Shown in pieces: positions 41,659-49,476 of a stretch of 53,618 nt of DNA. The notes beneath the pieces are model-generated. The model saw nothing but the letters and a program-made list of their open reading frames with translations, ran no database searches and was not told the origin of the DNA. Where the stretch lies: assembly GCF_000702825.1 (NCBI RefSeq), contig NZ_JNKF01000003.1, positions 1 to 53,618 of the forward strand, written 5' to 3'. Each line of letters opens with the position of its first letter. Within the stretch, counting starts at the first letter, position 1. Source of the stretch: Prevotella sp. P6B1 (GTDB lineage Bacteria > Bacteroidota > Bacteroidia > Bacteroidales > Bacteroidaceae). Made by a program: the position numbers and the translations under genes.

Positions 41659-43141
41659 CCCATGTCCAGGCATTGCCGTCCTCAGGATTGATGGTTACGG
41701 CAAAGTCTGACTTGAAGCTACCACCCTGAGCATTGGTCTTACGAACGATGGAGTCACCCCAACGCTTGTAGTCGAACCAGTCGTTACCCTCGCCCCACAG
41801 ATCGAAGCGGCGATACAACTTGATTTCGTCCATCAGCTCGTCGCCAGTCTTGGTGCTCTTGGTGTAGGCATCATCGTACTGGGCCACAGCCTCATACAAC
41901 AGCTCCTGAGCCTCAGCCTCCTTGTTCAGGTGACAGTCAGCCTCAGCCTCTGTGTACAGCATCTCGGCATAACGGATGAGTGGGAACGAACCACCACCAG
42001 GATAGAAGGCCACCATAAACTTAAACTGCATATAGGCATATACATGCGATTCGCTATACAAGCAATCCGGATAGTCTTTACGTGCGCGATTATACAAACT
42101 CTTTTGGCTGCGACCAGCGGCATTACACTCGGCATACTCAGCATCGGTAGGAACCAGATATAAGTATCTGCGTTTGTCAGTTTCAGGAATCTGGTCAATC
42201 AGTTCCTTACTGATAGCCACAGGATACTTGCAACAGTTGGTGGTGCTCGAGTTACAACCGATATAAGCAAAGAAACTATAGTAGTTCAGGTTCTGTAATT
42301 CATCTTCATACACGCCCCAGATCCATTCATCATTCGCAGAATGGAAACCACCATTGATATAATCGTCAAGCGTCATCTGCGCATGGCCTTCACGAGCCAA
42401 AGCGGCATAGGTAGCAGCAGTCTGCCAGTCCTCACGGTTCAGTGCGGCCTTGGCATAGATGGCATAAGCCACATCCAATCCAGGCTGGTAGAACTTCTCG
42501 CGCTCTACACCACTCTTTTTGTACAGAGCGATAGCCTCGTCCAGGTCCTTATAAATCTGAGCGTAGGTCTCTGCCTGAGTAGCGAGTTTCTGGGCACCCA
42601 GACTCTCGTCGATACGCAGCACGATACCATCGGTGTCGCCCTGATAGTCGCTCCAGCGATAGGTGTAGAGCTGAGCCAGGCGGAAGAATGAGTAAGCACG
42701 GAAAGTAAGTGCCTGAGCCTTCAGGAAAGCCTTATCGGCCTCTGTGCCTTCTGCATCATCCACATGGCAGATAATGGCATTGGCATTGCTCACCAGCTTA
42801 TAATAGTAGAACCAAGGATAAACGGTATAAGTCGAGGTAGGACGCAGGTGGTAGTTGTTGTTCCATACGTTAGCCCAACCGGTATTAGCGCACTTCTGGG
42901 CATCGTTACCATTGAATGTGCCGTACCAGTTCAGGATGGTGCCCTCGCCGTTCAGACCCTGTGTGCTCAAATACTGTGACGACATAGCCTTGCACAGTCC
43001 GTTCACAGCCAGTTCGATATTCTCGGTAGTACCCAGTACTTTTTCTTTATCCTTCTGAGCCTCAGGAGTGGTATCCAGATAATCGCTCGAACAAGCGCTA
43101 AGCCCCAGTGCAGCGATACAAATATATAAATACTTTCTCAT
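41615..43141 (-). CDS. SusD/RagB family nutrient-binding outer-membrane lipoprotein
   Basis: This 508-residue lipoprotein has a lipobox at LGLSAC (Cys17) followed by SSDYLDTTPEAQ, the usual SusD N-terminus. Helical TPR-like segments follow (AYSFFRLAQLYTYRW, TQAETYAQIYKDLDEAIALY), then a C-terminal RYAEMLYTEAEADCHLNKEA and LYRRFDLWGEGNDWFDYKRW. SusD proteins sit on the cell surface and hand glycans to the SusC porin. It is encoded 32 bp after susC on the same strand. The 3' end overlaps the flavoprotein gene by 44 bp. Confidence 0.94.
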   Translation of the reverse strand: MRKYLYICIAALGLSACSSDYLDTTPEAQKDKEKVLGTTENIELAVNGLCKAMSSQYLSTQGLNGEGTILNWYGTFNGNDAQKCANTGWANVWNNNYHLRPTSTYTVYPWFYYYKLVSNANAIICHVDDAEGTEADKAFLKAQALTFRAYSFFRLAQLYTYRWSDYQGDTDGIVLRIDESLGAQKLATQAETYAQIYKDLDEAIALYKKSGVEREKFYQPGLDVAYAIYAKAALNREDWQTAATYAALAREGHAQMTLDDYINGGFHSANDEWIWGVYEDELQNLNYYSFFAYIGCNSSTTNCCKYPVAISKELIDQIPETDKRRYLYLVPTDAEYAECNAAGRSQKSLYNRARKDYPDCLYSESHVYAYMQFKFMVAFYPGGGSFPLIRYAEMLYTEAEADCHLNKEAEAQELLYEAVAQYDDAYTKSTKTGDELMDEIKLYRRFDLWGEGNDWFDYKRWGDSIVRKTNAQGGSFKSDFAVTINPEDGNAWTWVIPQKETDYNELVD

Positions 43142-43147
43142 AATTTT

Positions 43148-43173
43148 CTTTTTACTTTTTTACCTTTTTACCT
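43148..43173 (-). repeat. TTTTTAC-type tandem repeat in the susC-susD spacer
   Basis: On the plus strand the spacer is built of CTTTTTA and TTTTTACC-type units (7-8 bases, about three copies), giving an A-rich, AAAGGTA-containing stretch before the susD ATG on the coding strand. A similar array lies at 49420-49446. Confidence 0.55.
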
Positions 43174-46100
43174 TTAGAATTTCACGTTCACGCCCGCTGA
43201 GAATACACGAGATGTCACGAAGGTAGCCGACTGAGTACCATTGAAGCTCATCTGTGGACTCAATCCCTTACGAGCAGCCAGCGTAAACAGGTTCTCGCAA
43301 GTCAGTGTCACCATCACGTTCTCCATGCCTGCCTTACGCACCAGATCCTTTGGCAGGTTGTACGAGAGGTTTACGTTCTTCAGAATCAGATAGCTGGCGC
43401 TGGTCAGCCAACGCGAAGAGGTGCTGTTCAAGTCTGCCTCCAGACCACTCACAATCTGTGGTGAATCGCTCAGCATGGGCACACCATTACGATCGATAGC
43501 GTCGTGGTCAGTAGCCTGCTCGCTGGTCCACCCCTTCAGTACATCCTTGTGCAGCGATGTTGGCGTACCACCCGAGGTCATCAGTGTCTGGTAGTTGCTG
43601 TCCATAATCTTGCCGCCCAACTGATAGGTAAACAATGTGTAGAGCTGGAAATCCTTGTAGTTAACGCTGAAGTTAAAGCTACCAAAGGCAGTAGGCATGG
43701 CCGACCCCTGGAACTCGCGCTTACCATAGGTAGTAAGATACGAGTAAGGCACACCGTCGATCACAACTACGGCATTCAAGTTACTACCCTTAATCTGGGT
43801 TCCTTCGGTATTACCATAGGTAGTGCCGTCGAGTGTGAAGAAGTAGTCGTCATCGTTAAACTTATACAGTGAGAAACCGTTCTTGGTGTTGATACCCTCC
43901 CAGGTGTAGGTATAGAACTGATAGCGATCCATGCCCTCAACAATCTTCTTGGTACCATCGATGATACCACCCTTATTCTGCTCAGGCAGCTTTACCACCT
44001 TATTCTTCTCGAAGGTAATGCTGGCACCCACGTTCAGTTTCCACTCCTTGGTCTTCAGCACGTCCATATCAGCCGAGAGCTCTACACCATGGTTCGAGAT
44101 GGTACCCAGGTTTCTGGTAACCACACTCTCTGCCGAAGAAGTGCTGGTAGCACCTGCTGAGAGGGGATTATAAACATTAAAGATCAGGTCCTTATTGCGC
44201 TTATCGAAGTACTCCACGCTGAAGTTCAGTTTGTTCAGCAGGCGACCCTCGATGGCGATACCCCACGACTGTCCGGTCTCCCACTTCAGGTCCTCGTTAG
44301 GCAGCTGTGCATTGTAGAAGGCACCCTTGTGGTCGTTCAGAGCAGGATTATACAAGGCCATATAGCCATAGTAGTCCGAACCAGAGTCGTTACCTACCTC
44401 ACCATAGTCGGCACGCACCTTCAGGTAGTTCACCCAGCGGTACTCCTTCATCCACTTCTCGTTCGATACTACCCAGTTGGCACCAGTGCTCCAGAAGTTA
44501 CCCCAACGGGATTTCTTTGAGAAGCGTGATGAACCATCGCGACGGAACGAGAACTCGATGTTATAACGACTGTCGTAACCATAGCGCACACGTCCCAGAT
44601 ACGATTCTGTGTGATAGGTCTCGTTGTAGTCTCTCGATATCACAGGCTCAGCAAAGTTGATCAAGTTGTTCAAGCCTGGCTCAATCTCAGTATTCTTAGT
44701 AACATAAAGCTCGTTTACGGTATAGTCGTAGTTCTCATGAGCCAGCAGGGCGTCGATAGAGTGTACACCATACTCATGGTTCCAGTGCAGCTGCTGCTGG
44801 AATGCGTAGTTCTTATAGCGATAGTCGCGACGACGACCACGACCGTTGTTACCCTTACCATCGCCAATCACAGCGCTATCGTAAGCACTCTCCGAGCTGT
44901 TGCGCAGGTTCAGGTTACCCTTCAACGTAAAAGTGAAGTTGTAAGGCAGTATAAAGTTAGCGTAGGCAATACCATTCACGGTGTTACGTGTGGTCTTATC
45001 CTGATTCAGCTCATTCTCCCAGATCACATGACGATTCTGATACTGGTTACGTGTAGCCATTACCTGCCCGTTATCATCTGTATACGAACCGCTGTCGTAC
45101 TGCTTGTTTCCGTATTTGTCCAGATAATACTCACCAGTATATATGTTATGCGCATGTACAGGATATACGGGCGAAATCTTACGACAGAAGTTGAAGGGGT
45201 TACTGTAGGCATCACCCGTACCATAGGTAGAATCAAAGTTCTGGTGGGTGGCGTTGATATTCAGTCCAGCCTTGAACCAAGGAGCGGGATTAACATTGGT
45301 TGTCAATCGGGCTGAGAGACGGTCGAAGCCCGAAGTCTTCAGATAGCCCTGCTCATCGAGATAACCCAGCGAAATCAGGTAGTCGCTCTTCTCACTGGCG
45401 CCATTCACATTAAAGTTGTATTCCTGGCGGTAGCCGTTACGGATGGTCTGCTTGTACCAGTCCAGATCCTCACCGTAGGTACCCAGCATCTGGGCATCGC
45501 TCACCATCTTGCCATTGGCGTCAAACAAGGCGTTGTCGGCCTTATTGAATATGTTGAGCAGCACGCGGTCCTCAATCAGATGCTCTGATGCGTAGGTAGC
45601 AGCGGTAGCAGCATCGGCACCTGTGGTCATCTTATTATTCTTCATGTTCAGCCACTGAGCCTCCATCCACTCGCGAGCACCCAAGCGATCGTACTCAGAG
45701 ATACCACGGCTGTAGGTACCCTGCTTAATGTCCAGGGTTACGTTCATCTTACCCTGCTTACCCTTCTTGGTGGTAATCAGGATAACACCGTTCGAGGCAC
45801 GGTTACCATAGAGGGCGGCTGATGCAGCATCCTTCAGTACCGACATGCTCTCGATGTCCTGAGGGTTCAGGTCGCTGATGTTACCATTATAGGGCACACC
45901 ATCCAGAATGTACAGCGGACTTGTGCTACCATTCACGGTTCCCACGCCACGAATGCGGATACTTGGATCGGAACCAGGTGCACCAACACTGCTGTTCACC
46001 TGTACACCGGTCACTGTTCCTTCGAGTGCCGAAGCTACCGAAGTGGTAGGACGCAGCTCAATGGCCTCGCTCTTCACCTCCTGAATCGATCCGGTAAGCG

Positions 46101-46446
46101 ATGTCTTCTTCTGTGTACCGTAGGCCACAACCACTACCTCGTCGAGGGTGTGTACATCATTTCTCAACTGAATCTTTAAAGTTTTTGTGCTTACTGCCAC
46201 CTCCAGTGGTTCCATGCCCACATAGGTGATACGCAGTGTTTTCATACCTTCAGGTACTTCGAGTGTGAAGTTACCATCATAATCGGTAATGGTACCAATG
46301 TTGGCATTACCAACCACCTGAATGGTGGCGCCAATAATCGGCTCGTTATCCTCATAACTTACCACTGTACCAGTAACCGTTGTCTGTGCCAGCGCCATCC
46401 CCACACTTAGGAACAGCCCAGCCAACATCATACTGAGTCTTTTCAT
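43174..46446 (-). CDS. SusC/RagA family TonB-linked outer-membrane transporter
   Basis: This 1090-residue protein has a signal peptide (ending near ALAQ), a carboxypeptidase-regulatory-like domain (TVTGTVVSYEDNEPIIGATI, about residues 22-100), the TonB-box region LDEVVVVAYGTQKKTSLTGS, a plug with IRIRGVGTVNGSTSPLYILD and SVLKDAASAALYGNRASNGV, and a barrel ending in a typical C-terminal strand (FVTSRVFSAGVNVKF). It imports oligosaccharides captured by SusD. No STN domain is present, so it is not of the FecA-type sigma-signalling class. It is divergent from the cellobiose phosphorylase gene, which suggests a beta-gluco-oligosaccharide substrate. Confidence 0.96.
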   Translation of the reverse strand: MKRLSMMLAGLFLSVGMALAQTTVTGTVVSYEDNEPIIGATIQVVGNANIGTITDYDGNFTLEVPEGMKTLRITYVGMEPLEVAVSTKTLKIQLRNDVHTLDEVVVVAYGTQKKTSLTGSIQEVKSEAIELRPTTSVASALEGTVTGVQVNSSVGAPGSDPSIRIRGVGTVNGSTSPLYILDGVPYNGNISDLNPQDIESMSVLKDAASAALYGNRASNGVILITTKKGKQGKMNVTLDIKQGTYSRGISEYDRLGAREWMEAQWLNMKNNKMTTGADAATAATYASEHLIEDRVLLNIFNKADNALFDANGKMVSDAQMLGTYGEDLDWYKQTIRNGYRQEYNFNVNGASEKSDYLISLGYLDEQGYLKTSGFDRLSARLTTNVNPAPWFKAGLNINATHQNFDSTYGTGDAYSNPFNFCRKISPVYPVHAHNIYTGEYYLDKYGNKQYDSGSYTDDNGQVMATRNQYQNRHVIWENELNQDKTTRNTVNGIAYANFILPYNFTFTLKGNLNLRNSSESAYDSAVIGDGKGNNGRGRRRDYRYKNYAFQQQLHWNHEYGVHSIDALLAHENYDYTVNELYVTKNTEIEPGLNNLINFAEPVISRDYNETYHTESYLGRVRYGYDSRYNIEFSFRRDGSSRFSKKSRWGNFWSTGANWVVSNEKWMKEYRWVNYLKVRADYGEVGNDSGSDYYGYMALYNPALNDHKGAFYNAQLPNEDLKWETGQSWGIAIEGRLLNKLNFSVEYFDKRNKDLIFNVYNPLSAGATSTSSAESVVTRNLGTISNHGVELSADMDVLKTKEWKLNVGASITFEKNKVVKLPEQNKGGIIDGTKKIVEGMDRYQFYTYTWEGINTKNGFSLYKFNDDDYFFTLDGTTYGNTEGTQIKGSNLNAVVVIDGVPYSYLTTYGKREFQGSAMPTAFGSFNFSVNYKDFQLYTLFTYQLGGKIMDSNYQTLMTSGGTPTSLHKDVLKGWTSEQATDHDAIDRNGVPMLSDSPQIVSGLEADLNSTSSRWLTSASYLILKNVNLSYNLPKDLVRKAGMENVMVTLTCENLFTLAARKGLSPQMSFNGTQSATFVTSRVFSAGVNVKF

Positions 46447-46530
46447 TTAATTAATGCTGTATAAATAAATATTAGTAATTACTATCAATTTTTAAAACCA
46501 GAATTAAGCATTCCTCACGAAATGGGGCGG

Positions 46531-46562
46531 CAAAGTTACGAAGATATTTTGACATCTGCAAG
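46531..46562 (-). promoter_or_regulatory. susC-susD promoter
   Basis: On the minus strand CTTG (46562-46559), 20 bases, TAACTTTG (46538-46531), a near-consensus promoter. The leader before susC is about 80 nt and A/T-rich. Confidence 0.7.
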
Positions 46563-46643
46563 ATTTTTTTCAAAAATATGGTATTATTATGCTCATTTTT
46601 GCCGCTTTAATGCTCTGACCCGATGTTGTATCAGATATTTTTG

Positions 46644-46651
46644 TAACTTTG
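46644..46651 (+). promoter_or_regulatory. -7 element of the cellobiose phosphorylase promoter
   Basis: TAACTTTG, 46 bases before the ATG. A GTTG lies 15 bases upstream; no TTTG at standard spacing. It is divergent from the susC promoter, with about 80 bases between the two -7 elements. Confidence 0.6.
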
Positions 46652-46697
46652 CAGTCTCAATTTAGTATTTTTCTAACTCTCAATACACATTTTTATC

Positions 46698-49139
46698 ATG
46701 GAACAACAGAAACGCTATGGTCATTTCGACGACCAACATCGTGAGTATGTCATCACAGACCCGCAGACACCATGGCCCTGGATCAACTACCTGGGCAATG
46801 AGGATTTCTTTTCTTTAATCTCTAATACCGCTGGTGGCTACTCATTCTATAAGGATGCCAAATTCCGCCGTATCACCCGCTATCGCTACAACAACGTACC
46901 CATGGACAACGGGGGGCGCTATTTCTACATCAAAGATGGCGACACGGTGTGGAACCCGGGCTGGAAGCCCTGCAAGACCCCACTCGACTTCTACGAGTGC
47001 CGTCATGGCATGAGCTACACCCGCATCACAGGCCGTAAGAATGGCGTTGAAGCCAGCGTACTGTTCTTTGTACCATTGAAGAAATGGGCTGAGGTTCAGA
47101 AACTTACCCTGAAGAACGAGAGCAATGAGGTGAAGACTCTGAAGCTCTTCTCGTTCGAGGAGTGGTGCCTGTGGAATGCCGCTACAGATATGGAGAATTT
47201 CCAGCGAAACTTCTCTACAGGTGAGGTTGAAATCGAGGGTTCTACCATCTATCACAAGACCGAGTATCGCGAGCGCCGCAACCACTATGCGTTCTATCAC
47301 GTAAACGCTGATATTCAGGGATTCGACACCGACCGTGAGACCTTCGTAGGCCTCTACAACGAGTTTGCCGACCCACAGGTAGTGATGGACGGCAAGCCAC
47401 GCAACAGCCACGCCCACGGCTGGAGCCCCATCGCCTCGCACTATATCGAGGTAACCCTGCAGCCAGGCGAGAGCAAGGACTTTGTGTTCCTCCTCGGCTA
47501 TATCGAGAATAAGCAGGAGGAGAAATTCTCTGCACCTCAGGTTATCAACAAGGACAAGGCACACGCCCTCATCGCTGAGCTCGACACTACCGAAAAAGTT
47601 GACAAGGCCTTTGCCGAGCTGTGCGAGTACTGGGATGCTCTGCTCAATATATATAAGGTGAAGACAGGCAACGACAAGCTCGACCGCATGGTGAACATCT
47701 GGAACCAGTACCAGTGTATGGTCACCTTCAACTTCTCGCGTTCCGCCTCGTTCTTCGAGAGCGGCATCGGACGTGGCATGGGCTTCCGCGACTCCAACCA
47801 GGATCTCGTGGGCTTCGTTCACCAGATACCATCACGCGCCCGTCAGCGCATCATCGATATCGCCTCGACACAGTTCCCCGATGGCGGCTGCTACCACCAG
47901 TACCAGCCCCTCACCAAGCGTGGTAACAATGATATCGGCGGTGGATTCAACGACGACCCCTGCTGGCTCATCTTCGGTACCGTGGCTTATATCAAGGAGA
48001 CAGGCGACTTCTCAATCCTCGACGAGATGGTACCATTCGACAATCAGCCAGGCTCAGAGGTAACACTCTTCGAGCACCTGAAGATTTCGATGGACCACGT
48101 CATCAAGAACCTCGGTCCCCACATGCTGCCACTCATCGGTCGTGCCGACTGGAACGACTGCTTGAACCTGAACTGCTTCTCATGGGATCCTAACGAGAGC
48201 TTCCAGACCACCGAGAACGTATCAGAGGGTACCAAGGCCGAGAGCCTCATGATTGCCGGACTGTTCGTGGTTACTGGTAAGGACTACGTAGCCCTCTGCA
48301 AGAAGATTGGCAAGGATGCCGAGGCAGCTCGCATGCAGCAGGCCATCGACGCCATGGTCGAGGCAGTGAAGAAGCACGGCTGGGATGGCGAGTGGTATCT
48401 GCGCGCCTACGACTTCTATGGCAATAAGATTGGTAGCAACGAGTGCGAGGAGGCCAAGATCTTCATCGAGAGCCAGGGCTGGTGCACCATGGCCGAGATT
48501 GGTGCCGAGGAAGGTATGGTTGCCAAGAGTCTCGACTCATGTAAGAAGTACCTGGAGTGCGAGCACGGTATGGTACTCAACAATCCCGCCTTCACCAAGT
48601 ACATCTACGAGTATGGTGAGATTTCTTCATACCCCGAGGGCTACAAGGAGAATGCAGGTATCTTCTGCCACAACAATCCTTGGGTCATCATCGGCGAGTG
48701 TATCGCAGGTCGTGGTAACGATGCCTGGAGCCACTATGCCAAGATTCTCCCCTCGTATGTGGAGGAGAAATACCAGACACTACATAAGGTGGAGCCTTAC
48801 GTCAACTGTCAGATGGTAGCCGGTAAGGACGCCTTCAAGCCAGGCGAGGGTAAGAACTCATGGCTCACAGGTACCGCCGCTTGGATGTGGTACACCGTAT
48901 CAGAGTTCATCCTCGGTATCAAGCCCGACTACGATGGTATCCGCATTGATCCCTGTCTGCCTGAGACAGCAACCGACTACACCGTAAGCCGCAAGTTCCG
49001 CGATGCCGACTACGAGATTACCATCCATCCTAACGGCGCCCAGAAGGGTGTGAAGAGCATCACCCTCGATGGCCAGCCCGTCGATGGCACCGTTATCCCC
49101 TACGCTCCCGGCAAGCACGTAGTAGAGGTTACGATGTAA
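46698..49139 (+). CDS. GH94 cellobiose phosphorylase
   Basis: This 813-residue cytoplasmic enzyme splits cellobiose with phosphate into glucose 1-phosphate and glucose, saving ATP. It starts [20 protein letters not shown] and has [20 protein letters not shown], the family motif [34 protein letters not shown] and the catalytic region [12 protein letters not shown] (Asp484/Asp487; the latter aligns with the general acid). The length equals characterised cellobiose phosphorylases (about 810-820). No signal peptide. It is divergent from susC/susD, so imported oligosaccharides are probably its feed. A strong terminator follows. Cellodextrin phosphorylases are longer, so cellobiose is the likelier substrate. 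Confidence 0.93.
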   Translation: MEQQKRYGHFDDQHREYVITDPQTPWPWINYLGNEDFFSLISNTAGGYSFYKDAKFRRITRYRYNNVPMDNGGRYFYIKDGDTVWNPGWKPCKTPLDFYECRHGMSYTRITGRKNGVEASVLFFVPLKKWAEVQKLTLKNESNEVKTLKLFSFEEWCLWNAATDMENFQRNFSTGEVEIEGSTIYHKTEYRERRNHYAFYHVNADIQGFDTDRETFVGLYNEFADPQVVMDGKPRNSHAHGWSPIASHYIEVTLQPGESKDFVFLLGYIENKQEEKFSAPQVINKDKAHALIAELDTTEKVDKAFAELCEYWDALLNIYKVKTGNDKLDRMVNIWNQYQCMVTFNFSRSASFFESGIGRGMGFRDSNQDLVGFVHQIPSRARQRIIDIASTQFPDGGCYHQYQPLTKRGNNDIGGGFNDDPCWLIFGTVAYIKETGDFSILDEMVPFDNQPGSEVTLFEHLKISMDHVIKNLGPHMLPLIGRADWNDCLNLNCFSWDPNESFQTTENVSEGTKAESLMIAGLFVVTGKDYVALCKKIGKDAEAARMQQAIDAMVEAVKKHGWDGEWYLRAYDFYGNKIGSNECEEAKIFIESQGWCTMAEIGAEEGMVAKSLDSCKKYLECEHGMVLNNPAFTKYIYEYGEISSYPEGYKENAGIFCHNNPWVIIGECIAGRGNDAWSHYAKILPSYVEEKYQTLHKVEPYVNCQMVAGKDAFKPGEGKNSWLTGTAAWMWYTVSEFILGIKPDYDGIRIDPCLPETATDYTVSRKFRDADYEITIHPNGAQKGVKSITLDGQPVDGTVIPYAPGKHVVEVTM

Positions 49140-49166
49140 TCAGGATTACATACATCTATACAAACA

Positions 49167-49204
49167 AATCCCCGCCCATCACTGAGCGGGGATTATTGTT
49201 TTAA
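49167..49204 (+). terminator. terminator of the cellobiose phosphorylase gene
   Basis: AATCCCCGC (49167-49175) and GCGGGGATT (49186-49194) form a 9 bp GC-rich stem with a 10-base loop, followed by ATTGTTTT. Confidence 0.85.
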
Positions 49205-49241
49205 ACAATAATAAATGCAACCTTTCTTCTGTTTTCTTTCG

Positions 49242-49375
49242 GCCTCACTGCAAAGTGCAACCAGGATATTTGCTCCTGGTGAACTCCCCGAGCACAAAGT
49301 GAGGCGATAAGTGAGCGCAATCAAGCTTGCTTGAATTGTCGAGCGTAGCCTCACTCGGCGAAGCCAAATGCTCGG
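49242..49375. repeat. structured palindromic intergenic element
   Basis: A hairpin ACCAGGA (49260-49266) with TCCTGGT (49274-49280) is followed by an 88 nt nested palindrome. Its pairs are CCGAGCA (49288-49294) with TGCTCGG (49369-49375), AGTGAGGC (49298-49305) with GCCTCACT (49348-49355), and CAATCAAGC (49318-49326) with GCTTGAATTG (49329-49338). Another GCCTCACT at 49242-49249 offers an alternative pairing. The element fills most of the 49205-49476 gap; no gene is seen there. It looks like a mobile or repeated intergenic element, or a structured RNA. Confidence 0.6.
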
Positions 49376-49419
49376 AGAGATTTGCTTTACTGTTCAACTG
49401 TACTATAGGTTCCATGCTT

Positions 49420-49475
49420 TTTTACCTTTTTACTTTTTCACTTTTCAAAATGCACTATTGCACCATTGCACCACC
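49420..49475. repeat. short tandem repeats before the primase-helicase 3' end
   Basis: A TTTTTAC-type array (about 49420-49446) is followed by three 8-base units GCACTATT (49452-49459), GCACCATT (49460-49467) and GCACCACC (49468-49475), ending next to the stop codon of the convergent primase-helicase gene. Confidence 0.6.
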
Positions 49476-49476
49476 G

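Noticed and set aside
44611..45315. 234-codon open frame on the plus strand
   Set aside because: Antisense to susC, which has full domain support.
46842..47822. 326-codon open frame on the minus strand
   Set aside because: Antisense to the well-supported GH94 gene; its translation is a hydrophobic shadow with no recognisable motif.
49281..49380. CRISPR-like repeat array
   Set aside because: The repeated blocks are inverted, not direct, with no regular spacers and no cas genes; it is a palindrome.
49205..49476. tRNA or attachment site at the edge of the accessory block
   Set aside because: No cloverleaf, CCA end or conserved T-loop sequence could be found, and no direct repeat of a flanking sequence was seen inside the window.
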